Shown one piece after another: positions 35,176-45,805 of a stretch of 64,000 nt of DNA. Position 1 is the stretch's first letter. Every line of letters starts with the position of its first letter. A program made the position numbers and the translations under genes. The stretch is from contig OX457064.1 of assembly GCA_949752795.1 (NCBI GenBank), positions 107,051,454 through 107,115,453 of the forward strand, read 5' to 3'. The notes below the pieces were generated by a model. The model was not told where the DNA came from, searched no databases, and worked only from the letters and a program-made list of their open reading frames with translations. The stretch comes from Hyperoodon ampullatus (Eukaryota > Chordata > Mammalia > Artiodactyla > Ziphiidae).

Positions 35176-35565
35176 GTACTACAGATTGAATGTTTGTGTC
35201 CTCCCAGAATTTATATGTTGAGGCCCTGCCCCCAGCGTGGCTGTATTTGGAGATGGGGCCTCTAGGGAAATAATTAAGGTTAGATGAAGTCATGAGGGTG
35301 GGACCCCAATCCAATAGGACTAGTATCCTTATAGGAAGAGATGCCAGAGAGCTCTCCCTGCACTCACTGAGGAAAAGCCTGGCGAGGTCACAGCGAGAAG
35401 TCAGCATCTGCAGCCCAAGCGAAGGGGGCCTTCACCAGAGCCGGACCACACTGGCACCCTAACCTCAGACGTCCAGCCTCCGGAACTGTGAGAAGAAAAC
35501 ATCTGTTGTTTAAGCCGCCCCATTAATGGTACTTTGTTACATCAGCCTTAGATGAGTAACACAGA
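35176..35565 (+). repeat. MaLR (MLT1/MST-type) LTR
   Basis: Complete layout of a MaLR LTR. It starts near 'ACAGATTGAATGTTTGTGTC' and 'ATTTATATGTTGAGGCCCTG', continues with 'GGAGATGGGGCCTCTAGGGA', 'CCAATCCAATAGGACTAGTA' and 'TCCTTATAGGAAGAGATGCC', and ends 'GGAACTGTGAGAAG' + AAAACATCTGTTGTTTAAGCC and TGAGTAACA. MaLRs are old non-autonomous relatives of ERVL. No MaLR internal region is attached. Confidence 0.85.
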
Positions 35566-35639
35566 AGGAAACAAAGGTAAGAGCAGGATCATGACATGGA
35601 AAATAGTGAGGTGAGATGCTGTTCTACAAACGTGACCTT

Positions 35640-36060
35640 CATAAACTTCCTGGGTCATTTTGATCTATGATAACTTTGGATGTTTACAAATAGGTCATTC
35701 TCCAACTATTTTTCTTCTTAAAAACTGCCTTTGCTATTCTTGGTCCTTTTCATTTTCATACAAATTTTTAAATCAGCCCATCAATTTCCATAAAATATTG
35801 CAGGATTTTTATTGGAATTGCATTGAATCTACAGATGTGTTTGGAAATGATGACATTTTCACAAAAATGTGTTTTCCAATCCATGGATATAGCAAGTCTC
35901 TCCATATATGAGGGTCTTCCTTAATTTATTTCAGCAATGTTTTATAATTTTCAGTGTAGAGATCTTGCACTTCTTTCACTAGATTTATTATTAGGTATTT
36001 CATCTCTGTGGTGCTACAGTTAATTTATTAAAATTTTATTTCTAATTATCTAATGACAGT
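35640..36060 (-). repeat. Old L1 ORF2 fragment, antisense
   Basis: 'TTGCTATTCTTGGTCCTTTT', 'GATTTTTATTGGAATTGCAT' + TGAATCTACAGA, 'TTCAGTGTAGAGATCTTGCA' and 'ATTATTAGGTATTTCATC' are the antisense of the L1 ORF2 C-terminal region. The 83-codon + frame here is on the wrong strand for L1 and is chance. Confidence 0.8.
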
Positions 36061-36424
36061 GATTAGAAATGCAAGTATTAACCTTGAAAACTTCACCCAT
36101 TAATGTGAATAGTTCACCTGCAAATTCTTCTGATTTTCTATGTACACTACTCAATACAGCATCTGAACACATTGAATCTAATATCTGAACTATTTTCTAT
36201 CTGCTGAGTGATTTCCTCAGTAGCAGTGATGACTCTATTTTTTAAAGGGATATTCAGGAATTACGATTCCAGTTTACTTAAATTAGATGACAGTACATTA
36301 GAAGAGCTAGAATTCTTCCCTGTCCACCCTACCCTCAGCCCAGGCTGAGCTCAACAGCCTTCTGCAGACGTGGCCAGCATCCCGTGCTCACAGCTGTCTT
36401 TCCGAAATGACCTATGTATGACAT
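36061..36424. other. No recognised element
   Basis: AT-rich, probably more old L1 antisense sequence to about 36240, too diverged to support. Confidence 0.35.
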
Positions 36425-36545
36425 CATCTTCCTCTTCCTTGTCTTTCCCCTGTCCTGCAAACGAGGTCTGTCTTCTTCGTTCTGTATCCCCAACACCCAC
36501 TGGAAGATAAGCTCTCAATAAATATCTATGGAAGCAAAGGGCCAA
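36425..36545 (+). repeat. L2 3' end fragment
   Basis: 'TCTGTATCCCCAACACCCAC' followed by 'TGGAAGATAAGCTCTCAATA' + AATATCTATGGAAG matches the L2 terminal region (GTATCCCCAGCGCCTAG...CTCAATAAATATTTG). Confidence 0.6.
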
Positions 36546-36574
36546 ACTAGGTTATTTGAGTCCAATAATGGCCA

Positions 36575-36960
36575 AGGCTTTCACTAAATGATCTTATTCA
36601 ATCTTCATGAAAAACCTGTGAGGTACGAAGAGCAGGTATTATTAATAACGAGGTTACAGGAAACTATGGGTCAAACAGTGGTTAAGGGGACTTCCCTGGT
36701 GGCCCAGTGGTTAAGACTTCGCCCTCCAATGCAGGGGGTGCAGGTTCAATCCCTGGTCGGGGAGCTAAGATCCCACGTGCCTTGAGGCCAAAAACCAAAA
36801 CGTAATACAGAAGCAATATTATAACAGATTCTATAAAGACTTTAAAAATAGTCCACATCAAAAAAAATCTTAAAAAACAAAAACAAAAAAACAGTGGTTA
36901 AGTAGGAACTGTCCACGGTTATGAGCCCGGTTGGGGGCAGATCCAGGGCCCAGGGGGGCA
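36575..36960 (+). repeat. MIR SINE split by a CHR SINE
   Basis: Left part 36575-36686 ('ATGATCTTATTCAATCTTCA', 'TGTGAGGTACGAAGAGCAGG', 'GAGGTTACAGGAAACTATGG'). The right part resumes at 36903. The CHR SINE at 36687-36888 lies within it with a target-site duplication. Confidence 0.65.
36687..36888 (+). repeat. CHR-type SINE (short form with AATATTATAACAGATTC tail region)
   Basis: Begins GGGACTTCCCTGGTGGCCCA and has GGTTCAATCCCTGGTCGGGG. After an A-rich linker it carries 'CAATATTATAACAGATTCTA' + TAAAGACTTTAAAAATAG, a tail region typical of older CHR/Bov-tA-like SINEs. The perfect 14-base target-site duplication AAACAGTGGTTAAG lies at 36673-36686 and 36889-36902. Confidence 0.93.
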
Positions 36961-37205
36961 CACTCATGTCCCCTTCTGGGCTGTGTCCATACAAACATGA
37001 AAACGCTGAGAGTTCGACTCCAGGTCAGATTTCTGTTGCACGTCTAACCAACGCCCATTACTGCCTTACGTGTCTGCCCCATCCCCCACGTCTTCAGTAA
37101 TAAAGGGCCTCTGCGGCAGGCAGGTCTCCCACTTTTATTGTAAACCAATCATAACTAGGCTACATGGTTCAGATCTTCACATCACTATAGTCAAAGTGGG
37201 CAGTT

Positions 37206-37540
37206 ATCAACTTAAGTGTGTCCCCCAAATTCATATGTTGAAGCTCTAACCCCACGTGACTATATTTAAAGATGGGGCCTTTAAAGAAGCACTTAAGGTT
37301 AAATGAGGTTGTAAGGGTGGAGCCCTGATCCAATAGGATAAGAGGGAGAAATACCAGGAATTCACCCAGAGAAGGGGCCGTGAGGACCCAGCAAGAAGGC
37401 CAGGAGAGGCCTCGGCAGAAACCCAACCTGCCGGCACCTTGACCTTGGGCTTCCAGCTCCAGATGGTGAGAGGATAAGTTTCCGGTGGCTGAACCGCCCA
37501 GACTGTGTTTTGTTACAGCGCACGAGCTGACTAATACATG
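37206..37540 (+). repeat. MaLR (MLT1/MST-type) LTR
   Basis: 'GTGTCCCCCAAATTCATATG' + TTGAAGC, 'TTAAAGATGGGGCCTTTAAA', 'GTTAAATGAGGTTGTAAGGG', 'CCTGATCCAATAGGATAAGA', 'CACCTTGACCTTGGGCTTCC' and 'GAGCTGACTAATAC'. Its middle is shortened against the copy at 35176. Both lie in the same orientation, but they differ too much to be the two LTRs of one provirus. Confidence 0.85.
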
Positions 37541-38764
37541 GGCCCCAAGCAAAGCTATTGGACAAAGGTCCCCCCGTGTGTTTGCACCTCCCCTGTCCGG
37601 GCCTCCTCACTTCCAGGCACCCAGGAAACTCGGAAGCACAGCACGTCCCACCCAGTCTTCTGCAGCAGACCCTGCACTGGATCTTGTCGCCACCCTCAAC
37701 CCCGAATTACCCACCCCATGTGTGCAACCTTCCACGTGGACACACAGCAGCCAGAGAGGGGGGAATAAGACGGGGGTGGCTACCACGACAGAGAGGAACT
37801 CACCAGGGCACATCAAGAGAAGGCAGCTACCACAACTTCCACATACACACCCCCAGCCTGGGGGCACCTAACCGTTCTGAACAAGGGCAAGAGGAGAGGG
37901 CGACCATCAAGGAACAGGACGCCCAGCTTGTTCCGACTCCAGGCCGGCTCACGGTTTATCCAGTGCAGGGACAGTGGTGGAACAGGCAAGGCAGATGGAC
38001 GTGTAGCCGTAAGATTTATCACCAATAAATCTCTCTGACCCGTCACAGGAGAAGCAACAGTACCCAACGAGTTTACATCAACATGCTTGTATTTACATAT
38101 TTACGAAAAACTCTGAATTTTTATAAACATTTAAATTCATACAATAAAAATTTCATTCCTTTGCTTCTTCTCTTGACTTCCCCATGGTTTCCACCTACCA
38201 CCTCCTCTGTGGCCATCTTAGTGCGACCATCCCTGGGATCAGATCAGGCTCACATTTCCAGTGACTTCTATTCTCATCCCAGTACAACATGAGAACATGT
38301 CTGTGGCTCTCAGCTGTCTGTGGTGAAGGCACAGGGGTGGTCAGTTGTCTTCCAACGCGTGCAGGCCACGTTTCACTTCTACAATCCACACTGTGCACGA
38401 GCCTCACACGTCGTTCTCACTGCATGGGAACTTGTGAAATCCAGCAACATCTGCAGTTTAATTAACTATGCTGTGCCGATGTTAATTTCCTAGGTGTTTT
38501 TCTCAGCTTTGATGATTACGTGATGGCTCCATGTTCACGTCAGAGGGAGCCAGGTGGAAGATGTACGGCAACTCTGTAGTATTTAGCAACTCCTCCTGAA
38601 GTCTAAAGTCATCTCAAAATAAAAGGTTAAGAAAAACAAAAACACAGGCTTTGGATTTGGCCTGGAGATGGGGGTATATGGAGGAGACGGGTGGGCGCCT
38701 GCCGTCTGTTCAGGAGTTGAGGGATGGGGGTCCCACCGCTGTTAACAAGACCCTCTATTTACTA
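37541..38764. other. No recognised gene
   Basis: Overlapping frames up to 156 codons occur in 37480-38070, on both strands and in all registers, with no domain. 38060-38640 is AT-richer unique sequence. Confidence 0.4.
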
Positions 38765-39060
38765 AGCCGACATTGGCATCTGTAACAAACAGTCCCCAAC
38801 ATTTCTGTGGCTTAACACAAAAAAACTGTGTTTCTCTCTCCAACGCCAGCCTGGTGGAGGCTCTCGGTCTTCAGTTCGTGGCGGCTGGGGTCTCTCACGT
38901 GTCAGCATTAGTGGCAGGGGGAGAGTTCAAACGCTGGCCCCTGAGTTTTGTGGCCAGACCGGAAGCAAACCCACCACTTCTGCTCAAATTCCATCATTAC
39001 CACCAAGTCACATGGCCACACCCAACTGAAAGGAAGCCTTCCTGTGAGTCCGGGACAAAG
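38765..39060 (+). repeat. Old interspersed repeat, family not assigned
   Basis: 'ATCTGTAACAAACAGTCCCC' + AACATTTCTGTGGCTTAACAC, then near its end 'ACCAAGTCACATGGCCACAC'. This is the same general family layout as at 2925. Confidence 0.45.
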
Positions 39061-39399
39061 CCGTGGCGATGTGGCCAGCACTGGTGGCCTTGACCTTGAC
39101 CCCTGACCCCAGGAGTCCCTTACCAGCCATCACAGCCTCACCCAGATGGAGGTGGAGACATAAAAGGCCACGCTCTGACCTCTGAGGCCTTCCCTGGGCC
39201 TCCGCCACCGGAGGCTACCGTGATCGAGTCACAGTTACCGGTGGGAGGTGACCGGTCTGAAGCTCTAGTCAGGGTCAAAGGGTCAGTAGTCAGGACACTG
39301 CAGCATCATGATGAGCACTGGCCACTCTGCTCTGGCGGTGAGTCAAGAGCGAGGGTGAGTGGGCTTAGCTCTGGAATCGCCTCTGAGGGAGCCTGCTCA

Positions 39400-39570
39400 C
39401 ACCCTCGGTCTTGTGCCAGGTGTGCGACACACTGTCACCCAGCTTAACCCGCACGGCCACCCTGTGAATCCAGCACGGACAGAGGAGTCTGAGGTTACAC
39501 GTCCTGGGACCCCACAGAAGTGGGACAAGTCTGTCCCTGGAGCCAGGACCTCACACTCGGGGCTTCCAGA
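39400..39570 (+). repeat. MIR SINE (diverged)
   Basis: 'CAGCTTAACCCGCACGGCCA' + CCCTGTGAATCC, then 'CAGAGGAGTCTGAGGTTACA' match the MIR core ACTCATTTAATCCTCACAAC...GAGGAAACTGAGG. CpG-rich substitutions suggest a GC-rich mutational setting. Confidence 0.55.
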
Positions 39571-40192
39571 GCCCGAGGCCTCCCATCCACGCCCGCCCCC
39601 AGCCACTGGCTCCATCACTGCGGAGTCCTGGCCACCTTGGGGTAGGTGTCCGTCCCTTGTATTTAAAAGACCCGCATGATTCAGAGTCCTTCGCCTCACG
39701 ATCGCCAGTAGAGGCACTTGGTCTGAGGTTCCTATGAGAAATGCTAATGACCTGTTGGAAAACTGAGCCCAGAACACCCCGTCATTACATGGTGAACTCT
39801 TCTTGGTCAACCCCCAACTTTTGGCAGCTAACAACCCCAACTCCCCAACTTTACTTACTTACTAGAGAGAACTTCCTTTAAAAAAAACCAAAAAGCCCCA
39901 ATGAATGGAGAAGAAACTGTGTCCGCATCTTATGTGTGGACCCCAGCTCTCCTGCATCTCCGACACCTGCCCGTGCAAACCCAAACACTTGTATTGTGGA
40001 AGTAAAACAAATGAAGAGACAGCCTGACCAGCCTCTGCAACAGGGTCCTGTGATGCTTCTCCTTCTTTAGAATTAATTCCTTTGGGCTTTCCATCCCCTT
40101 CTCAAGACCAAAAGACTCCCCACAAAGTGCCCTAGGAACCGGAGTCCTTTCTTTCTTGCCTTTTCTCTTTTCCTAATGAGTGAGGCCCAGAT

Positions 40193-40322
40193 GGGAATTT
40201 CCCGGTGGTCCAGTGGTTAGGACTTGGCGCTTTCACGGCCCGCCATGGCCTGGGATTCAACCCCTGGTCAGGGAACTAAGATCCCACGAGCTTCACAGTC
40301 AAAACAAACAAACAAACAAAAA
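40193..40322 (+). repeat. CHR-type SINE (short form)
   Basis: 'GGGAATTTCCCGGTGGTCCA', then GGATTCAACCCCTGGTCAGG and 'GAACTAAGATCCCACGAGCT', with tail (AAAC)n. It is only about 130 bases long and the oldest-looking of the CHR copies. The target-site duplication is not clear. Confidence 0.85.
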
Positions 40323-40829
40323 GGGACAGCCTCTTTCAGAGGTGCCATCAGCCGCCATCAGCCCCCCCATTGGACCCCCATCAGACCCCCGTCAGCCCCC
40401 ATCAGAACCCCCATTAGGCCCCCACTGGACCCAGTCCATGAGCTGGACAAGCTCTCTCTGTCCGACGATGCTGACAATGAGATTATAACCGTTGCCACGG
40501 GGCGCTGGGGCCGCAGGGATGTGCCGTTAGCCACTCACCAAGCAGGACTTATTTATCACAAGTGCTCAGACCTTGAAAAGGACTCCTGTTCCCGAGTAAC
40601 ATTTGCTCCTATGCCAATTCGATCTTGGAAAAAACAGGTTTCCCTCCCAAGAAACGCAAGTAAGAGAAAGAACAGCAGGCTTTTAGCCAAAGTAAATGGG
40701 AGGAAGACTCTAATTCTGTCTCGACTCATTTCACAGATTTTCCAATTTAGGGATTTGAAGAGGGTCCGCACTTCACTTGTTTGTCCCAGCCTCAGGGACG
40801 GGGTCCCTGTGATGCTTCTCCTTCTTTAG
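40323..40829 (+). other. Unrecognised open stretch, proline-rich then basic
   Basis: An open frame of 201 codons (40224-40829) begins inside the SINE. After the SINE it encodes a proline-rich tandem section (WTPIRPPSAPIRTPIRPP), an acidic section (LSDDADNEI) and a long basic section with KKQ, KRKN and RK clusters. The proline part follows from an imperfect 11-14-base DNA repeat. I do not recognise the product. Proline-rich plus acidic plus basic order is seen in retroviral gag proteins, but no diagnostic gag motif is visible. No poly-A tail, promoter or splice signal can be assigned. Confidence 0.3.
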
Positions 40830-40851
40830 AATTAACTCCTTTGGGCTTTCC

Positions 40852-42226
40852 TTCACTTGTCTGTCCCTGTGACTTAAGACAAATCCCGCTGACAACGACA
40901 AAGCACTTTCTCTGTCCCCACATCAGTTAATTTAAAGGGGACATGTTTACTAGCAGCTTCATCTATTTAGTGCAAATACTCTTGCATTCTTTTCCTCCAT
41001 CAGAAACAAAGCCTTCAAAAATCACAGGGAAACTTCCAAAGTCTTAAGCTAGCCTTCGCAGCCACGTGATGTCTGTGTGCATCTCAGCTGCACACACACG
41101 TCTCCCTCAGCCCCTAAACTTCTTCCCTTTGTGAAACGTTAAGACCAGAAGCTGGCATTTTGAGTGCTGGTCGCCATTTTTACAACTTTGCACGGCGCAA
41201 ACAATAAAACACCAACGAAAGCTCACTTTGATCCAAAGAAATTCCTTCCTCTGAGAATCAGCTGAAAGGAAAGCACCTTTTATGTTCTGTAGAAAACTGA
41301 CAATAAACTTAATTAGACGTGACATACTGAATAAGCCAACAGCTGTTGGAATTTCACAAACAGAATATACCAAGTTGTTTTTCTTTAGCTGTTACGTTGT
41401 TATATCAGGAAACATTTGATTCTACCAAAGTAATCAGCTGCGTGGAAGTTTTAATATCAGATTTGCAAAAGAAGTATAGTATAATTTTAATACTATACTT
41501 GTTAATCTTTTACTTTAAATACAGAGTAATCTTTTGAATTGAATTTAACTATAAAGCTTCCATAAAATAAAAAGGCATGATCTCATAAAATCAAATCAGT
41601 CTTTAATTGTAATAATAAAAATTACATTTAAGTAATGGTGTCTCTGAGTTAATAGCTCCATAAAATAGCAGCTGAAATGCCAGTCTTTGTTACCTGAGCA
41701 ACTACTTCTTTAACATTTCTGTAATTAAAAGATGAAGCTCTGATATAGACTCAAATTGTCCCATGACTCTGCAGAACTCCTGTTTGGAGTGAATCCCCAA
41801 CCGAGCCCACCAGGAAGTGGTGAAAGGGACATCTCAGAGCAGAGACGAGTTCCCTTGGTCTCTGAAGGGGTGACTCATTTTAACCAGATTACAGAGTAAA
41901 ATGGCACCATTAAACCAGGAAACATTAAGAAAAATAAATCTATGCCAACATTATCCTTATTAATAAAGATGGAAGTAAATTTTGTTGGTTTTTTCACTGC
42001 ATAGTAATATTTCCCCAGTATTATACATCATTATTGTTAATTTGTGGATTATGGGGTTTATAAGTCTGATCTTCATTTTTGAATGCATCATGAAGCCAGC
42101 CAATGAGAAAATCCTACTTTACAAACGAACTTTATTTCCAAGAAAGGCTCCTACTTGTTTAAATCTTCAAGGTAACACGTTACACCTGTGTCTCAGAGGA
42201 GACTACTAGCAGGGTTGAAAAGCAGC
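40852..42226. other. Mostly repeat-free; candidate conserved block 41.1-41.8 kb
   Basis: AT-rich, CpG-poor sequence without a recognisable repeat. Frames are short and domain-free. Confidence 0.35.
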
Positions 42227-42360
42227 CCACGGGATGGGAGAAAATACTTGCAAATCATGTCTCATGAAGGATTGATATCCAGAATACACAAAGAATCCCT
42301 AAAACTCAACAACAACAAAAACAAACAAAAACCCAATTCAAAATGGGCAAAAAAAAAAAA
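42227..42360 (+). repeat. L1 ORF2 fragment
   Basis: 'GGGATGGGAGAAAATACTTG', 'CAAATCATGTCTCATGAAGG', 'ATTGATATCCAGAATACACA' and 'CCCAATTCAAAATGGGCAAA', ending in an A-run. This is a short piece of the L1 ORF2 C-terminal region. Confidence 0.85.
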
Positions 42361-43380
42361 GTAGCCTGTCTATTAAAACGTTAATTCACCCTTTCCAAGG
42401 TTTCCAATCTTTTTATGCACCCAATTATTGAGCAAAATTACTTGCAAAAAACAGGAGGAGCTAGTGTCTCTGATTTAAATCAATAGCAGAAGGCTGGTCT
42501 CTGAACTACCTGGTCCATACAGCAAGAGAATGTTTTCCTCAATTACTGAAAATAAAGGGACAATGGGGAACGATGTGATGACCCTTGGGCAGGGTACCCA
42601 GGGACACCAAGTCTGGCCCTCACCACCACCATCAGTCCCCACGAGGTCCTGAGGTGGTGAATATGGGAAAGAGTGACTGGGCCACGTGGAACTTCACGTG
42701 TCCTTGGCCGTTGGCCCCCAACCCCAGTGTACAACCGTGTAAATTGGGTTGGACTTGCAGATACCTTGTTTCCTAAGCTGCTTGGGAATAGATGGCTTTA
42801 AAGCAGTGAAACGCCACAGCTGCTCCTACCTTCATCCTCCCCACCGCCACCTTCAACTGTGGAACCGCAGCCCTGACCTGATCACCGCGACACAAAAAAG
42901 GCAGGTCCAATCACGGTGCCTGTGGCTAGGAGAGCAGGTCGCCCTCCCACGGCCCATCATCTCCTCTGCTAACAGAGCCTGACTTCTGCTGCGCACTCTG
43001 CTCCCAGGAACGAAGGACTACGTCTTCCACCCTCCCTGGAAACTAGGGACTACATTCTGGCCGAAGGTGCATGATGGCACGAGCTCTGAGGGGCCTCACG
43101 CAGCTGGAAAGGGGTCTCCTTTTTCCTTCTTCCTTTCCTTCCTCTGTAAGTTTTACTACGACGTCTGGAGCTTCAGGCGCTGTTTTAGCCAATGATCGTG
43201 ACCTTGAGAATGTTAACTCCCTCCGGCAAAGCGCAAAAACAGAAGGATACTGAGGTCAGACTATTTTGTGGAGCCACCAGAGCAGCCTGTTGGCCAACTG
43301 CTCATGCGTGTAGGTGACTATCATCTGAGCTCCATTATTTGCAATGACATGTCACCCCAAGAGTGTCCCCCACGCCACCC
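42361..43380. other. No recognised gene; possible old LTR-like repeat at 43.0-43.3 kb
   Basis: 43060-43300 has words resembling an old mammalian repeat ('CAGCTGGAAAGGGGTCTCCT', 'TGTGGAGCCACCAGAGCAGC') but is too diverged to name. Confidence 0.3.
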
Positions 43381-45190
43381 CGCCCCTGCCACCCTCACGA
43401 GTGGAGAAGCACTTGAGCCTGAGCCCAAATCAGCCCCCCGTGTGGGCGGCAGGGGAGGGGAGAGGGGAGGGCTGCCCAGGGGCCCCTCGGCCGCCCCACG
43501 CCCCCGCCGCCCCCGCCGCCCCCGCCCCCGAGGGCCGCTCTTGGGAAACGCCAAATAACACCTGTCGTGTTTGTCACTGATGTCATTCAACTCACCTGAG
43601 GGACTGTCTTCTCCGCCGGATGGACTTAAGGAAGCAGAAGGCTGTGAGGATCAATTCGAGATACTGACCTCTGAAACTAAAGTTATTTTTCAAAGTACAA
43701 TACATCCTAAATGAACGGTCATATGCGGTGACTTCCGAAAACGTTCGGAGGAGAAAGTCACTCAAAGGAGGACTTGGACCAGCCACGGAGAACAACAACG
43801 GAGACGTTTAGCAAAGAGGAGACCGAGGTGGGGGGGCTGAAAGCAGCCGTGTGAACACGGCAGGCGACACACGCGAAGCGCCTCGCACGGCACCACAAGT
43901 CCCGGCCGCGAGCCCACTCCCCGCCTCTGCCTCTGCCCACGGACGTCACGTCACGTCACGCACGTCACGTCACGCACGTCACGCATGCACGTCACGTCAC
44001 GTCACGTCACGTCACGTCACGCCCGCACGTCACACACGCCCCGCACGTCACGTCAGGTCACGCACGTCACGCCACGCACGTCGCGTCACGCCACGTCACG
44101 TCCCCACACGTCCGCGGCTGCGGCGGTGAAGTCGCCGGATCTGCTTCCTTCCGCGGTTCCGGGTAGCTGGTGGCCGGTGACCCGGGAGCAGACCCGCACA
44201 CGGGTGTACTCTCCCCTTGTTTAACCTACCCGTTAGCAGTCACAGGTAAATCATTTGAACTCGGAGCGAACGTCTTCCTCACACTTGCACCTTGTCTTTA
44301 GAGCCCTAGAGTAACCCAGGATTAACCCACTCTTTCAGCAAACGCTGGGAGCTCCTCGTGTGCCGAGCACAGCCAGATGTGGGGGACAGGTGTGTGTAGG
44401 CGTGCGCAGGTGTGCGTGGCGCACCCACACCAGCGCGGGGCTGGGGCACCAGCGGGCACACGACACCCGAGTCTTCAACTCGGCGTCCCCCAGGTGCCGC
44501 CGACGACCACTACCGGGGTGCGGCCACCCTGGGGGGATGAAGGACTGTCCCGGGGAAGCGACATGTGACTGATGCTCGGCCAGGCTGGCGGAGGAGAGAG
44601 AACAGTGCGTGCAGGGACCTGCCCTGGACAGGACTTTGCTGCGTTCAAGGTGCTGAGGGCTGGGACGACCACATCCGAGAGCGCAAGAAAGCAGGAGGGG
44701 CCCTGGGCAGGGGGCTTGAGAGCAGGCCTGGCCCTTCATTCTCAGGGCAACGAGTGTAATCACAAACATGACAAGATGACACTTGCATTTTCAAAAGGTT
44801 CCTCCAGAAGTTCGAACAGGAAGGCTGGGGGCAGGAGCGGGGGTGGGGCGGGTCGACCCCAGCTTCCACGAGGTCAGCCCTCGCCCCGCGTCCCCGCAGG
44901 ACAGCACGGCGCCGGCAGCGGGTGCGGAGGCAAAAGTGGATGCACGTTGGAAGGTGGGCGCGGAGGCCCGGGTGGGACCGAGTGGAGGCCCGACCTGGGG
45001 TCCTGCTCTGCAGGGGTCAGAGGGCGTGAGGCGGGAAGGCAGAACCTGAGCGGCCCAGCCTTCTCGGAGTTGGCAGCGCTGCCCAGGAGCCCAGCGAGGT
45101 GGCGAGCAGAGCAACGGAGGTGGGTCCAGAGACAGGGCCGCAGCCCAGCACGTGCAAGGCTGCCGGGCGGTGAAGGAGCCGGGGATTCAG
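43381..45190. promoter_or_regulatory. GC- and CpG-rich domain (candidate CpG island cluster)
   Basis: Three CpG-dense blocks stand out from an AT-rich window: 43390-43545 (a G-rich/C-rich tract with repeated CCGCC), 43850-44180 (the CACGT minisatellite and flank) and 44780-45190. G/C tracts that could bind SP1 lie in the first block. Frames up to 242 codons (44572-45300) open here only because stop codons are rare in GC-rich DNA. There is no domain and the registers overlap on both strands. Whether it is a promoter, an orphan island or biased-gene-conversion DNA cannot be told from sequence. Confidence 0.35.
43939..44112. repeat. CACGT/TCACG minisatellite
   Basis: About 175 bases built from a 5-base unit (TCACG) with 4-base variants (CACG, GCACG) that create a loose higher-order pattern CACGTCACGCACGTCACG. 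It holds about 17 ACGTCA words, each a CRE/ATF half-site context. The + strand translates as repeats of TSRHV, an artefact. It is very CpG-dense. Confidence 0.95.
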
Positions 45191-45803
45191 GTGCACGGAA
45201 AATAGGAGCCTATTGCTTATTCAGTGGTGTCTCCGCTGGCGTGATCAGAGTATTTTATCCGGTTTATTGCAAATGTTCAATATTTTTGCCACAATATTAG
45301 CTAAATGAGCTCTCTTAGCTAACCCTAGAATTCAAATGTAACTTATAGTTTGTATTACAAGTTCCCAGAAAAACAAAACCTGACTTACAAAGGCGTTTTA
45401 GGACAGACACCCAAGACTGGCAGCACCTTCACAGAGCGAACCTGCCAGAATCGGGTATAAGGAAAGGATGGGACTTCGCTCTGACAGCATTACAGCTGGA
45501 TCTCAGCCTAAAATGAAGCAACGCAAGAGCCGCGGCACCACCACTGCCTGTTTGCAAGGCTCATAACCTCTGTGCTGTATTTAGCCAATTGTGCCTTTGT
45601 AGCAGCAGGAGGGTGGGAGCCTGACAGACGGCTCCCACTCACCCAGCATCACGCTGTCAGGGTGCGGGATCAGCAAAGGGCGGCCAGTGCGGGCGTGTGT
45701 GTCTTTATGCTGAACCTGAACTTAAAAGAGTGGCCAACACCTAGACCACACGTGATTTGCTGTCATTGTTCTCATCCAGCATTAACTGGGAGCCATAGAC
45801 AAG
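45191..45803. other. No recognised element
   Basis: Mixed sequence between the CpG-rich domain and the mariner. No open frame of note. Confidence 0.45.
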
Positions 45804-45805
45804 TA

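Larger units (their letters stand above)
40043..40851. repeat. 49-base direct repeat pair enclosing a SINE and a proline-rich open frame
   Basis: 40043-40092 and 40801-40850 are almost identical (GTGATGCTTCTCCTTC, TTTAGAATTAA[T/C]TCC and TTTGGGCTTTCC, differing by one indel and one or two substitutions). A second short duplication, CTTCACTTGT[T/C]TGTCCC, lies at 40770-40786 and 40851-40867. The intervening 708 bases hold a short CHR SINE, a CCCCCATCAG-type minisatellite (about 40345-40435) and coding-like sequence. The arrangement could be a remnant retroelement with terminal repeats or a local duplication. Confidence 0.6.

Noticed and set aside
35176..37540. A MaLR provirus made of two LTRs and an interior
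   Set aside because: The interior is antisense L1, L2 and a MIR with a nested SINE, and the LTRs are too different.
37558..38028. 156-codon open frame plus several overlapping ones
   Set aside because: All three + frames and the - strand are open over the same bases with no domain. This reflects C-rich composition.
43850..44129. Repeat protein encoded by the CACGT minisatellite
   Set aside because: The TSRHV repeats come only from translating a 5-base DNA repeat. There is no start context or flanking exon evidence.
44572..45300. 242-codon open frame on the + strand
   Set aside because: It lies in GC-rich DNA with few stops. Other frames overlap it on both strands. Composition is Gly/Arg/Ala-rich with no domain and no upstream exon signals.
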